Assembly (NCBI RefSeq): GCF_026151205.1
Contig: NC_087075.1
Location: 4,252,359 to 4,316,358, forward strand
Source: Bolinopsis microptera
Taxonomy: Eukaryota > Ctenophora > Tentaculata > Lobata > Bolinopsidae
Direction of reading: 5' to 3'
Length of the DNA stretch: 64,000 bases
A program made the position numbers and the translations under genes. The notes below the pieces were generated by a model that was given only the letters and a program-made list of their open reading frames with translations, was not told the DNA's origin and made no database searches. This document shows, in pieces, positions 48,067-62,800 of this stretch. Every line of letters starts with the position of its first letter. Positions within the stretch are counted from its first letter, which is position 1.

Positions 48067-51000
48067 TAGCAACAACCACCCCCAACTAGACTACAAGACT
48101 ACAGTGACTCACTAAGAGAGTACACTCAAAGCAATGTTAACTAGTAGTCTCGTGAACAACACAACAGTGAACACCACAGAGAAGACTCAGTTTAATGTTA
48201 CTAACACAGAGAGGAGACCCAAAGCAATGTTAGTACTAATAACCGTAATATATATGCTCATAAGACCCTCATATGACCCTCATATGACTACTTGTAATAT
48301 ACAGACCTGGCCTCACAGAACACCTAATCCTACGGTTAAACTACGGTTAAACAGTAATTACAAATAAATCAAACAAGGACCTGTCTCATAGAACTGCTTA
48401 TAAATACCTAGACATTAATTGAGTCGGGACTTAAGAACCTAATGACAGTCATAATGACACTTATCACATGAAAAGACATCATAATTTCTTGTAATGTCAT
48501 TTAAGCCTAAAAATGGAGCCTCATAGTGGTTTAATAAGCGTGAGAAGTCAGAAAATTAATCAGTTAATCTACTAATTTACTGAGGTCATGTTATTGATTT
48601 CATGTTTAGATCAGTAGTATTGAATTGCCGTTTATAATGGTTAAGTAAGAGGTTATAAAGCTATAACACATACTGAATGGTAGTGAGCAAATAAATCAAG
48701 TGTTCAGGTCTGAATACAACGTCCATCTCCAATAGGTGTATAGAGTGAAGCACGAAGAGGTTATAATACATAACAGGTTATTATACAGGTATAACACGTA
48801 ATGATCAGTCTTACTGAGCAAATAGATAAAGTTTTCAGCTGGCTGAATTTAGCGCCTATCACCTACAGGTATACTGTATACCTGTATAGTGGGAAGTATA
48901 TGGATAATAAGAATAGCTTGCAGTGTCGCAGAATAGGTTGAAGTTCATAGAATGGGTTGCAGTTCATAGAATTATAAAATAGATGAAGATCTGAATTAGA
49001 TTAATGAAGCTTCTAGAACTTTCTATTGTGTCCTATCAACTAACACCCGGCCTTAAAGGATACACTGGTCTCAATATTTAAGGTTGATAAGTTAACTGTG
49101 ATAACCGGGCTTGTTTATTCATCAGAATGGCTTTCACTTTATGACGTTGCCCGTACAGGTTAATTTTATTACCCACAAATATTTGCAGTTGCTTAATTCA
49201 ACTAAATGGCTCTGTCGAATACTTAAGATTAGAAGATAATAGATACTAGAAGATTCTACGCCAAGCACTAGTGCTTTAGCTGTAGTAGCAGATTATAATC
49301 CATTTTATCGCAAGGCAAATTAGACAAAAGGTGACGCAAACGGAGGAGTGACGCAAATGGAGGAGTGACTTTTGGGTTGATACTAGATTATCGCTCCTCT
49401 GTTTGAAGCTTGATTGAGAGACCTACTCAGTACTAATATGTTTTCAGTATTAAGAGACTTACTGGAAGGTAGATTACAAAAAGACTACTACCATCTTCTG
49501 TGGTTTGATGTCAATAGAAAAATCAAAGAAAAATCGGGGGAAATAAAAATTGATATCGAAACCCTGATTAAAAATGAATCAGGTATCGCTTTATTTTTAT
49601 TTTGAGATTTTAATAGTCGGCAACAAATAGAAAACTAAGAGACATGATCAACAATGAAATACAAGTATATTTGTGCCATTTTCAAGAACCACGATAAAAA
49701 CCCTTACTCCGACTCAGACGTTGTAATAAAATTCAGGCCAATTATATAAACCTTAAACCGACCCTGGCTGTATCCCTACTACTGCAGGCAACTAAGGTGT
49801 TACTAAGGTGTTACTAAGGTAACCATTGTAATACTTAGTTTAGTGGATCATACCCCTAACACTAATTTAATAACAGACATTTACACTTGCTGTTAGGTTT
49901 ACGAAGTGCTCCAGTAGACTAAATTTAACGGATTTTATATTGTAAAGTGCTTCATTTTAGTGCTCGAGAAATTATCAAAATATTCTTATTAGATTAACGA
50001 CAAATCTTATATTCGGTATGACGTATGTATACTAATATTATTTATATCGACCATATTATATTGATAAGCCAAATTCTGGGTAGCACTTGATGATTTCAAA
50101 TAATATTATAAATCTATAAATGCCCGAAAATTACAATCATCACAAGGTTCAAATCTGATGCTACTGAAAAAACAGCAAATTATTAAAAGTCAAAACCAGA
50201 AAATCTAAACCTTCTGTCAGACCAACAGCAGTAACTGTTAGCAAGTCTGAAGTACTGTCTGAACTCTGAGGTGGTCAGATAAACGGCTTCCACCCTAGTT
50301 CAGGTACCGCCGACATGGCAGTAAGTTCACTAACTAGTTAAACATCGTGACAGTTCTTTAAACTTGCTAATGTTAACAAGTTGTGGATAAGCCCCAGCAA
50401 GAACGGCTAATATAGCTGTACTATAACAGTTGAGACCATTTTTTGTATTTAAAAAAAGGAAGAGCAGACCCTTACGCTTCATTGAAGGATATCGTCTACA
50501 GCTTTACCTACCTATACGTCAGACACTTGGAAATGTTAGCTTTTTACACAAAATCTGAGACTCATTACTGCATTATAACAAAGGGATGCTACTTGTTAAA
50601 GAAGGAATAGGGATGAGGTTTTAACACTTGGAAATTTTGGCCTTTTAAATAAAATCGGAGACTAATCATCAAAGGGATGGTGTGTTAAAGAAGGAGTAAA
50701 GACGGGGTTTTCATTGTTCTCTCTGAGAGTTTAGGTATTGTATCAGTTATTAGCCTCATTCTCATGTAAAAACTAGTTCTCTGTACAAAGCTGGCAAAGT
50801 CACAGCTCCAGTAAAACCCCGATTAACGGGGTTTTACTGGCTCACCAATTGTCGACAGGCAAGTTGTTGGGGAACCCGTAGCGTTATTAATGGAAAAAGT
50901 TAACGGCTACTCTGTTAGAGGGTTTTAGAAATATATAATTTATTTGGAGAGCACTTTGGAACATCTCTATGTGAGTATTTGGGTTTATAGTGATATCTCC

Positions 51001-51110
51001 AAATATCTCCAAAAGTTAATATTACCATTTACCAATTAGAAAAGCGTAAAAAAACAACAAATATTCGTTATAATTCAATAAAAATGCCCAAAATGAGGAG
51101 CCTGGCAACC
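48067..51110. other. Intergenic or intronic DNA with no recognised gene
   Basis: I see only AT-rich unique DNA. A hairpin with 13-base perfect arms (ccagtaaaacccc at 50808-50820, complement at 50828-50840) and a 7-base loop stands out. A 63-codon frame at 49414-49605 has no family likeness. Confidence 0.4.
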
Positions 51111-51116
51111 AGGAAC

Positions 51117-51635
51117 GCTCCACACAGTACACTATGTGCGCTCCACACAGTACAGTATGTGCGCTCCACACAGTACAGTACGTGCGCTCCACACAGTACA
51201 GTACTTGCGCTCCACACAGTACAGTATGTGCGCTCCACACAGTACAGTATGTGCGCTCCACACAGTACAGTATCTGCGCTCCACACAGTACAGTATGTGC
51301 GCTCCACACAGTACAGTACTTGCGCTCCACACAGTACAGTACTTGCGCTCCACACAGTACAGTATGTGCGCTCCACACAGTACAGTACGTGCGCTCCACA
51401 CAGTACAGTATGTGCGCTCCACACAGTACAGTATGTGCGCTCCACACAGTACAGTACGTGCGCTCCACACAGTACAGTACTTGCGCTCCACACAGTACAG
51501 TACGTGCGCTCCACACAGTACAGTACGTGCGCTCCACACAGTACAGTACGTGCGCTCCACACAGTACAGTATGTGCGCTCCACACAGTACAGCATGTGCG
51601 CTCCACGCATTACAGTACGTGCGCTCCACACAGTG
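51117..51635. repeat. 23-bp minisatellite without stops in any frame
   Basis: About 22 units of gcgctccacacagtacagtatgt (last bases atgt, acgt or actt). 23 is not divisible by three, yet no frame on either strand meets a stop, which creates overlapping 170-230-codon frames. I regard these as non-coding. Confidence 0.95.
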
Positions 51636-51784
51636 CAGGGACAAAAGGAAATCGCGGCATGTATGGAATCGCGATTTTTCCCATTATTTGCGACAAATTT
51701 TATGTATAGTTCAATGTATAACCTGTTAAATTTCGCGGTATCGCGATTTTTGGCCAAAATAATCGCGAAATCCTTTTGTCCCTG
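51636..51784. mobile_element. 149-bp hAT-like MITE with 8-bp duplications
   Basis: The terminal repeats cagggacaaaaggaaatcgcg and cgcgaaatccttttgtccctg match over ~20 bases. The 8-base direct repeat acacagtg flanks the element exactly (51628-51635 and 51785-51792). An 8-bp duplication and CAGGG ends fit the hAT superfamily. It inserted into the 23-bp minisatellite, so it is younger than the array. Confidence 0.9.
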
Positions 51785-51792
51785 ACACAGTG

Positions 51793-53858
51793 CAGTACGT
51801 GCGCTGAGCTGTGAATACGTCTAAAGACCCAGCACTTACAAGACCAGTGCTGTGACGAAGGCAAGGACTTTATAGCCACTACTAACGTCAGACTGGGGTA
51901 ACGCAGTTACCATAGTTACAGAGTTGTATAATAGCCTAGTAGGTTTATAGCTTAATGTAGAGATACAGATGGTTTTAGGGTATCTGCTGGTGACAAGATA
52001 TTACTATGAGCTTGTAGCTGTTGTCTGAACGATCCCAGATGACGTGACAGCTGGTGAATAACAGGTCAGGTAGGGGGGCCAACGCTTTTGGGGCGTTGCC
52101 CCTCCCCCCCCCCAGGTAGCAGTTTTAAATTGTTCCGAGCTCCCTCAGACAAGACTGATAATATGTCTCATAAGGTGACACTTACAAACTTTATATCAAG
52201 TAAGATATAGGTTTATTAGATTATAAGATAAGGGAATTGTGCGTTTGATAACCGCAGACGAAAGCAAGAGCTATTTATAACTACCCTGGTGCAACAAATT
52301 CTGACCATAAGCAGGCTGACCATAAGAAGTTGTATGTTCTGAAGTGCAGCTGATGTATCAAAAGCAGTGTGTAACAAAACACCCGCCCTGAAAAACAACA
52401 ACGAATAATAGCTATGAGTAGCACAGAGAGGAATGTAGCGGAGACATTGTAAAAACTCTCTCCAACCCGAAGGTTCTAGAATTACAGACCTACAGAGGAG
52501 GAGATTGTGGTAACGTGACACAGATAGTAACAGTTATTATACAGGAGCTGCTATCTGTATTAATATTTGATTGGTCTTTTAGAAAAAATAAAATGGAAGA
52601 TGTCTCTCAGGTCAGATATAATACGTTATTTTGTATTCAGCAATCGATTATGTCTCTCAGTGTACGTCACACCACCTGGAGCAATCAGAGGAGAGTATTC
52701 AGAACACGTGATTACAGTCGACCAATCACCGTCCGGGGCGATCCTCCTTAATCATAATAGGTGCAGGACACGTGCACATTTACAATTCGTAACCCATCGG
52801 ACAGGTTGTGTTGCCATGGCAATGTGTGCAGTCACGTGGTGTGGTGTCAAGTCACGTGGCGTTATAATTCGGAGATTCTGAGCCTGTAACTATGAAATTG
52901 TTCACGTTGAGGAATATAAGGTGTTTCTCCGTTCAATAAAGCTCAGTTTGCTGCTGAAACTTTTATAAAACGTGAGTTTGGTTGAGTAGAACAGGTTGAT
53001 GAGGTGAGAGCGAGAGATTTTGAAATATTATCTAAAAGTTTCAAGTTGTATTAAACTTTAGGTTGAAATAACACGAGTAGTACCAAGTAAGATTAATCTA
53101 AAACACAAAGCAACCGCAATTCCATTAAAGCTACAATAAACAGCAACAAACAAGCTGCGTGTCTAACAAACACCAGTGAGAGAATAACAAGCAATTGTTT
53201 GTTTGTTATTTGCACTACTAATCCACTATAATATCATAACACCAGGTATTATACGGCCTGCAGACTAACGATCTGTACTATTAATAATTTCCACACAGAC
53301 GCTTAGCGGGAAACTTCCAGCTACCAATCAACAGTTGAATTACTGTAAAGTGCCCACGTGACCAAATATTGACGCCACGTGATGCTAGAGTTATGTCACG
53401 TGATGGGATTAAGCGCGATTGTGGCGAGGTGTCCGTTATGGACCCTATTGTTTGATGTCTAGGATTATCGGTAGCGTGACCCACGCCCATCTCTACCAGT
53501 CTAACTCTATAAGATGGTAGAAGTGCAACAGTAATTTTGGTGAAGGAGCACGGTTATTTTGGTGAAGGAGGTTGTGATGTGTCAGCTCAGCGGAACATGG
53601 ATTTACCGAACTTTGTTGAGAGATAATACTGAGAAGTCTTAAGTAGACTAACCATGTTAGTTGAATTAAAGTGTTGATGTGATTGAAATAGAGCATCTAG
53701 TTATTCTGGCCTTGTAAGCCATTGTGAAATCGAGAATGGATGATCATCATAAACGACTTATAGTCAGTTTAAAGTAGAATATCAAACTGGTTTAAATACA
53801 TCTAGTTGTTAAGTGTAAAGGTGATGTTATATTATAATGCGGGCAGAAAAATACTCAC
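51793..53858. promoter_or_regulatory. Gene-poor DNA with CACGTG clusters
   Basis: No exon is recognised. CACGTG sites cluster at 52705-52855 and 53354-53402. If exons 53859-53895 and 33368-33446 belong together, this is intron. Confidence 0.4.
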
Positions 53859-56800
53859 TTTGGGCTTGCGGCAACTTTGCTAGCGGACTTGACGCCTGTA
53901 ATAATTAATGTTAACAAAGTAACAATAATAGTTTAAAAACCCTGAACTCTGATGGGGAGGTGAGTGACATCAACATAAACCAATCAGCTTCCACTATAGA
54001 CCGATCAAACACCAGAAACACTGTCACGCGTCAAAAAATATGTCTCGCCTCCCCACCAGAATCTGCATCTTATATTGTTTATGAATATAAATTGTTTATT
54101 TATTTATATATTTGTTTATTTATTAATAGTAAAATCTATTTATTTTATAATTTAATCACTATTTCTCACCTGTCTTACTCGGCGTTTTCTTATCTCCATT
54201 TACAGCAGGTTTCTTGGTAGGTGTAGCGGGCTTCGTGGCTCCTGCAACAAAATAATATTAATCATCTTATTAACTTATTGATCAACTAATTAGCTGATAG
54301 ATTTATGAGAAATTCATAATTATCTTGAACTTTATTCCCACGAGATCGACCCCTTTGAAACGACGTGTATTTTCTGTTGTGAACAACGTTTGAAAACTTA
54401 AACCAACAGCTTGAGGCTACAGAAGAGAAGGAGAACTGTCCAGAACCCAGAACGAACGTCAACTTAGTTGGTACTTAGGCAACAAAAGAGGGGAAAGAGA
54501 AAACCGACATTGTTCAGATTAAGAGGATACAACCATTCCAAATGTGTCATAAATAATAAATATCATAACTGTATCCGACGTGTTTTAAAATCAATACTGC
54601 TACTGAACTTAGTAACTAAAACAGCAACTCAACTCAAATAAACAAAAAGTCTTCAAATGTAGATGTGCAGTGTGCACCGTTATTGGGGCTCATACGGCGG
54701 TCCGCGGTTGTGCAAGTGCAAGTGCAAGTGCAAGTGCAAGTGCAAGTGCAAGTGCAAGTGCAAGTGCAAGTGCAAGTGCAAGTGCAAGTTAGAAAGAGAG
54801 GTCTAAACATTGAGGCCATGTTTCTGAAATATAAAGGACAGAGATTGCCTCAGAGTTGGGCATGCAGTAGGGTATAGAACACTAAAACATTCCGCCGGAG
54901 TTTCCTCCGCCGGTAAGTCATGCAGCTTTGCACACTAAAAACCTAGCTTGGTTCCTGGTCTGACTCTACTGGTCCCATTCGTAAGGGGCTTCTTCTCTAG
55001 ACCTATTGTAATAACATTCAACACCCCGAATAACATTCAACACCACGAGTAACACTCAAAACCATCTTAGAATATGTTGGAAATTCAGAAGAGGAAAATG
55101 AGCAAAGTGAGGTTCGCCAGAGTAAGAAAGTAAACGCATTTCAAACTAACTCAAGTTGCCAAACAAGAATAACTAACAATAATGGTAGGAACTGCATCTG
55201 TCCGTACGTTTGTAATTTACGGACCGCTTAATCAAGAAAACGGTAGGAGTAAGGGGACCGGTTTTTTCGGTATATTGCCGACAAAACTCTGAGGAAGTAA
55301 ATAAAAAAATGTTTTTCCTCCGGTTGTTGTAATATAACGTTTAACCCCAGAAACCCGGTTTTCTATACGGTTAGTGGTTAAATTGGTGACATTATGCTTG
55401 GGCTATCTACTAACTGTCCGGGGAATGGTGCTTTATAGGAAGTTCAATTTGTGCACAACATTTAGTTTCGATACATTAATCAAGTTTAAGTGTTTTCTCT
55501 TTATCCTCACAGGTAATGTTTCATAATTTTGTTTTAGGTATGTTCTTCTGTCACATGAAATGAAGTAACGTATCTTGATTGCTTGATGCGGGTTTTAGAC
55601 TGAGCGGGACTATACTTTAAGGCAGAAGGCCGGGTTACAGCTATAGTGTTAACATAAGTCTGATGTGCACTGTGAGTATTTCAAGAAAACATTTCTGATA
55701 GATTTTGCTCAGAGTCAGACAGGACAAAGTCTATTTATCTGATTCTGATCTTAAACAAACAGTGCAATTAGTGCAAGTGCAAGTGCAAGTGCAAGCGCAA
55801 GTGCAAGTGCAAGTGCAAATGCAAGTGCAAGTGCAAGTGCAAGTGCAAGTGCAAGTGCAAGTGCAAGTGCAAGTGCAAGTGCAAGTGCAAGTACCACCCT
55901 GACAGGAGAAGGAAGAAGGGAGCCTCAGTGCAGCATGCAGGAGGGTATAAAACACTGCAGTGGTCCACCGAAGTGTCCTCCACCGCAGTCAGAACATGCA
56001 GCATTCTCGCACTCTCAAACTATATAAACCTATTTTTTTCGTTCCTGCCTTCGGTTTACCCGTACCATTCGTCAGTGGCTTCTTAGCAGCTGGCTTGGCG
56101 CCAGCTGTTTTTGTAGGTGTTTTTGCTGCGGGCTTGGCTGCAGGTTTTGCTGCGGGTTTTGCTGCGGGTTTGGCTGCAGGTTTGGCTGCAGGTTTGGCGG
56201 GAGTTGCAGGTTTCTTGGCGGCTGCTTTAGGGGTAGCGGGTTTTGCACCGGCCTTCTTGTCCTGAAGAGTGAAGATGGGGAGTTAGATGGAGGGGGGTTT
56301 TTGATAAAAAACATAGGACTGTTCGAATCAATCAGAACAATCCAATAAATCAACAAAATAAGTGACAGAGAAAATAAGGGTTTCAAGATACTGTTTACCG
56401 TTTTCTGACAAAAATGCGTAAATACCACTGAAAAATCAAAGGTTTTCAAGCACTTTTTTTAGCTCTTGACCCAAAGAGAAATTTGGGTAAAATAATTCAG
56501 AATTTTAAAATAGTCTTTAAGCACACTCGTCAGAAAAGGGCAGCCATGCTGTTGTTAAATAGTTAAATACCTTCAAAACATTTAATAGATTCTCAAAAGG
56601 GTAAGAAGTTAAGAGTTTCAGAAGCAGTTATAAGTGGGCAAATGGAAAGACGAATATTGTTTTAATGAGACCGAATGAGCAGTATCGACCAATCTTTTTG
56701 ATAATATTCCTTTGGTTTTTCTTTATTTACTTATGAGAGCATAATCATCAAAAACAATTTACACAATATTGTATGCGAATCAGCATAAAATTTTCATGCC

Positions 56801-59800
56801 ATACATCCATATACAGCACAAATCAAGCACATTATTTTCCCATAAAAACTAAAGCGATTAGCGCACATGGAGAGCCATGCCACAAACTTGAGCCGGGGAT
56901 TTTGATCGTTTAGGTGGCAACTCTGGGGGACTAAGTTTTCCGTTGGCTTTTGGGGGAAGAGCAGGTTTGGCACCAACCTTGGAGGGGGTTTTGGCTGGCG
57001 TTTTTGCGGCCGGTTTGGCACCAGTTTTACTCGGTGTGCCCGTCCTACTGGGGGTAGCGGGCTTGCCTGCTTTAGCTGGGGTCTGATAAAGTTTCTCGTC
57101 AGTTTGAAGCAGACAACGAGGAGTAATATTATCATGTGTTAGAAAACATGAAAAATGTGGATGCGCGGCTCAACGCGCAACAATTTGCAAACATTGTAGT
57201 AGACTTGTTGTACAATATTTTCATTCGATTTTCGCGCTAAAAATTTTGTAGAGCAGACGGCGTGAAAATCGCGAGGAAGCGTTGGTACTTGGTCATAAAT
57301 GAAAAACTTAACTCAAGAATTGATAGCCTTAAAGACTTAGAACTGGTAGTATGACTGGTGGTACTGCGTATGAGCGGGATTCACAGCAAGAGAAAAGTAT
57401 AGCCAGCGAAATTTTGATGTCGTTGCGTCATTTCCACAATTCCATGCAGCTTTACAAAAGATGGAATGTCACTCAAAATATGCATATATTGCACGTTACT
57501 GTCAAATATTCTAGCTATTTCCTGAATTCAACATGCTTCTGTCTAATAAGCTTAGGGATCGTTCACGTATTACGTAAGCCACAATCCTCCAATTCTACAC
57601 ACCCCTCCGTAATAGCCACGTGACACACAGCTATAATTGTGTGTAAAAATAATACCAGCGTAAGTTTTCCCAAACCCCTCTCCCAAGGTTGGGTAGCACG
57701 TGAACGGTCCCTGTGTAATAAGTTCCAGCATTTACATTACAACATACCGCTGATTTCTTGCAGGGTGCTTCTGCCTTAGTGGCTTTTTTCTCCTTAAAGA
57801 GTAACATTTAAATGAATGTGGTATTTCAATGAATTCAGTGAGCACAAGATGTAAAATGTAGAATATAAATGGTATGCTTCACAGACATTAAATTGTCATT
57901 ACTTCAGTGCTTGAGCACAAAAAGCACATAGAATTATATATAACTTGAACATTGCCTTGAACTGAAATGTCAAAATGGAGAAAACAAGCCAAAACGCACC
58001 TGCATAGCTTTGATCTCCTCATCTTGAGCAGCTTTCTCAGTCTGCAGCTTCTCCATTGCAGCGGTCATCTCAGCGATCTTGGCCAGAAGATCAGTGAGTT
58101 GAGCCTTATCCGCAGCAATAATAGCATCACGGTTCTCAATTTCCTTCTTAAGTTCCTGGTTTAGAAGGTTTCGTTAAGTTTACGTTTTATACTGAGTTAC
58201 ATTTAACAGCACATACCGGTGTAACAATTTCTTAATTTTTGGGGAGGCATACTGAACTTTCATTTCATGCGAATCAGTAGATGGAATCAGGGTAGAAGTT
58301 GAAAAAAGCATGCTAATAATCAAGTATAATCTCCAAGAAGTAAGATTAAGTCCGTATGGTAGAGTTTCACCTGGTATCTCACACCAACAAGTGTGTGATA
58401 CCAGGTTTCTGGGTTCTTCAACAGAGAGTTTAAAACCAGAATCAAACAGTAAATTTTAGACCGCGGCTTACGAAGACCAGACAAAAGAAGATCAAGATAA
58501 AAAAGTTGCAAAATGAAATTCGAGGCCAGTAAACCTCCTCCACGGGGATATTTAAAACAAGGTTGGTACAAAATATCAAATATATATTAGAACAACTATA
58601 TACATTTGATTGGTGAATCATACAGAGGTTGCAACAGAAAATCTAGAGATGTAGTGAAATTCAAGTGAAATTCAAGTGAAATTCATCAGAACTGCAACTG
58701 TGCAAATGAAAGGGAGAGGTAGGATCGGATAAGGATAGTCGACAGGATCAACCAATGATGATTTGCTGTATTTTATGTAAAAGAACACACGCAGGACTAG
58801 GGCAGGTGGAGGGAAATCTCTCTGAATCAGATGCTGGTTACCTCTTTTCTCTTCTGTGAAGCAAGCTCTTCTTGCGCGGCAAGTTCCTTTTGCGCGGCAA
58901 GTTCCTTTTGCGCGGCAAGTTCTTCCTGCCTGGCAAGCTCTTCCTCGCTGGGTCCAGTAGGATCAGGCTCAGTAATAGGAATGAAGGGTGCGCTAATAAT
59001 GGTCGATGGAGATTCGGGCTCTGACTTTGACTCTGATCCAATAGATGACCGGGGAACAATAGATGTGCGGGGCAACAAGTTGGCTGATTCCTCTGAGGAA
59101 ATATTCAGGACAGATTCCTCTATCTGTTCATCCTCTTTTGTGTCATGGAAGCCATTTTCCATGAATAAGTTATCCGCTGTCTCATCATTGACATCAATCA
59201 AGTCGTCTAGATCATCTGAAAGCACTGCAGCATGCTGAGGAGGAAGATGAACGTCTGACTCACAAGGTACTTCATGCAGATCTTCAGTAGATACTGCAGT
59301 GGGTTCCGGTACCACATTGGGCTCTTGTGCTAACTCTTCATATGAATCTACAGAAGGTCCTCTGTACTCAACTTCTGGCTCGGATGGTTCAATTGTGTCT
59401 GGTTCTGAGAGTGCTGCAGAAAGGTCTTCATAGTCAGGCTCTGCTGCCGATTCTGCTGTAAGTTCTTCCTGCCTGGCAAGTTCTTCCTGCCTGGCAAGTT
59501 CTTCTTGCTCAGCAAGTTCTTTCTGTACGGCAAGTTCTTCCTCCCTGGCAAGCTCTTCCTGCCTGGCAAGCTCTTCCTGCCTGGCAAGCTCTTCCTGCCT
59601 GGCATGCTCTTCTTGTTCGGCAAGTTCTTTCTGTGCGGCAAGTTCTTCCTCCCTGGCAAGCTCTTCTTGTAAGGCAAGCTCTTCCTGCCTGGCAAGTTCT
59701 TTCTGTGCGGTAAGTTCTTCCTGCCTGGCAAGTTCTTCTTGTAAGGCAAGCTCTTCCTCCCTGGCAAGTTCTTCCTGCCTAGCGAGTTCTTCCTGCCTGG

Positions 59801-62800
59801 CAATTTCTTCTTGCTCGGCAAGCTCTTTCTCTCTGGCAAGTTCTTCCTCCCTGGCAAGTTCTTCTTGCAAGGCTAGCTCTTCCTGCCTGGCCAATTCTTC
59901 CTGTCTGGCAAGTTCTTCTTGTGCGGCAAGTTCTTCCTGCCTGGCAATTTCTTCTTGTGCGGCACGCTCTTCCTCCCTGGCAAGTTCTTCTTGTAAGGCA
60001 ATCTGTTCCTGCCTGGCCAGTTCTTCTTTCCTGGCAAGTTCTTCCTGCTCAGCAAGTTCTTTCTCTCTGGCAAGCTCTTCCTCTTTAGCAAGTTCTTCTT
60101 GCAAGGCAAGCTCTTCCTGTCTAGCTAGTTCTTCCTGCCTAGCAAGTTCTTCTTGCAAGGCAAGTTCTTTCTGTACAGCGAGTTCTTCCTCCCTGGCTAG
60201 TTCTTCCTGCCTGGCAAGTTCTTCTTGCTCGGCAAGTTCCTTCTGTGCAGCGAGTTCTTCTTCCCTAGCGAGTTCTTCCTCCCTGGCAAGTTCTTCCTGT
60301 AAGGCAAGTTCTTCCTGCCTAGCTAGTTCTTCCTGCCTAGCAAGTTCTTCTTGCTCGGCAAGTTCTTTCTGTGCAGCGAGTTCTTCCTCCCTGGCGAGTT
60401 CCTCTTCCATGGCTAGTTCTTCTTGCAAGGCAAGTTCTTCCTCGGTAGGTCCAGATTCTGACACTGGTTCTACTGGCTCAGCCTCGGGTACCATTTCAAA
60501 TGGTTCTTGCTCTGGTGCTTCAATGATCTCAGGTTCTGACGGTTCCTCAATAGTCTCTGGCTCTGAAGGCGTTTCATCTAATTCTGGTTCTGCAGGAGTT
60601 TCTGTGGGCTCGTCAATTGAATCTGACATTGAAGGAGTAGCCACAATTTCTGCATAAGTGGGTGACTTCGGTGGTTCTTCCTCAGCTGTTTCTTCTGAAA
60701 TTGCTTCAACAACTTCTGGTTCTGAAGGTGCTCCATCCATTTCTGATTCTGAAGGAGCGTTAATGGTTTCTGGCTCAAGAGGTTCATCAAATTCTGGTTG
60801 CATGGGTATTCCAACAATAAATTCTGGTTCATCCTCCGCTTCGGTTGGTGTGTCCATGGGTGGTTCAACAATTTCAGAGGGAGTTTCCGGTTCTGGTTCT
60901 TCAGGTTCCGCACGAGTGTCGACAATATCTGGCTCTGAGGTTGTTTCAACGGTGTCTGGCAGAGAAAGTACATCAGTTGACTCGGGCTCTAAATGTTTAG
61001 ACATGAACTCGAAGGATGGTTCCTCAGGTTTTTCAGATTCCTCAGGTTCTTCAACTGCGTCAGGTTCAACAACAGGTGTAGGCTCAGGTTCAAGATCGAA
61101 CATGGGCTCTTGTTCAGCATCACTTGTAGGTTCTTCAACTGAAGGCTTTGGAGCTTCAACAGCTTCTGGTTGCTGACTCGGTTCACTGACACCGGAATCA
61201 AGATCTGTCATGTCAACTAACATATCATCTAATGCTTCTGATGAAAACTCTTCTTCCGACTCTGAGTCTTCAGTGGGCTTTCCTAATTCTTGCTCTGAGA
61301 TAATTTCATCAATGGTTTGTTTAGATTGTTCAGGCTGATCTTCAGAACCTGGTTGAGACACCATACTTGCCAGCAAGGGTGTATGTCTGAAGGGTTCCTC
61401 CTCTGATGGTAGATGTCCTGGACAGTGATCTGAAGGGGTATCGTCCACACCAGAAGATGGCTCTTCCAAATCTGCTGTTTTTTGGTCAGACTGTTCCACA
61501 CCGTCTGTTTGATCTGTCTCTGGCTGACTCTGATAACGTAGAAAATCATATGAATCTGATCGAGGTGTGTCTGGTCCAGTAGAATCTACCCTAGAGATGG
61601 CCTCTGTGGATTCTAGTCTTAGAACAGGCGTGACATCAGACTCCATGTTATAGCCGTAGTCAGGTTCATCCTCCATGTTATATCCCGGAGAAACAGGTTC
61701 TACATATGAGACTGACTCAGAGGGATCAACAGGTGATTCGATATGACCAAGGGACTCACTTTCCTCCGTTACCGATTCCTGTATGAATATGCGGGTGACT
61801 ACACTATAGTAGGTTCGTAACCATAGTAACTATAGTAACTATAGTAACTATTGTAATTATTGGTAACTGTAGTAACCATAGTAACTATAGTTACTATAGT
61901 AGGTTCGTTACGAGATATTGATTAAATTAACAAGTTGGTGGTTCACGAGTACATTTTGGATATCTAGTTCTCAATAATTTTTGAATTATCTGGCACGACA
62001 ACCTACCACGATACATTCAATCCGGAATACAAAACATTGAATCTTATGACAAAGATATTTCAGCCTTATTGAAATCTGAAATAAGCATTCAAGCATTAAC
62101 ACTCTTGATTGCATGCACTCAGCAGTGACAATTTAGCAGGAACTTTATCGGATACAATTCAGTTCCCTGGCTCCAAAGTAAACCCAAGGGCTTCATAGCA
62201 ACATAGAAAGTATACCGGAAGGGCTTAGTAAACCTAGTAAACACATAAAGATGCAACAAAGATTATGGATTTAAATGAGTAGATTATTCCAGAAATACAT
62301 GTGCTAAGTCCAAAGGTGCATAATACGTAGGTATAGCTTACACGTTTCTCCTAATCAATTATGTTGCTATTATGAACTGATATTATGTTGTTATCATGTT
62401 GCTATTATGTTGCTTTTATGTTGTTATTATGTTGTTATTATGTTGCTATTATGTTGTTATTATCTTGTTATTATGTTGCTATTATGTTGTTATTATGTTG
62501 TTATTATGTTGTTATTATGTTGTTATAATGTTGTATTTATGTTGTTATCATGTTGCTATCATGTTGCTTATCACGCCACAGTAGGTTTAAATTGAGCTTA
62601 ATAACGATTTAAATATTGACGAAAGCTAATGTGACTAGAAAACGAATAAACACGGTTCATACACATTCAATTTACCTCGATAGCACTGCTAGATTCATCT
62701 GCTACATCACAAGGTGCTTCACAAACAACCTCGGCTCCTTGGGGCTCGGTTACAGCTTCAGGCTCAATAATAGCTTCAGCTTCAGGCTCCGATGTCATAA

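Noticed and set aside
47843-48115. His-Cys-rich ORF (MSPCHHVT repeats)
   Set aside because: It is a reading of the 8-bp gtcaccat array, with no independent coding signal.
51022-51785. Six overlapping 170-230-codon frames on both strands
   Set aside because: All are produced by a 23-bp tandem repeat that happens to lack stops in every frame.
52216-52521. 101-codon minus-strand ORF sharing RAGVL with 37492-37773
   Set aside because: The shared stretch is only a few residues, and neither frame has splice sites or a recognisable domain.
62396-62595. Hydrophobic LLLCCYYV ORFs resembling membrane peptides
   Set aside because: Direct translation of the 12-bp ttgttattatg array in an intron.
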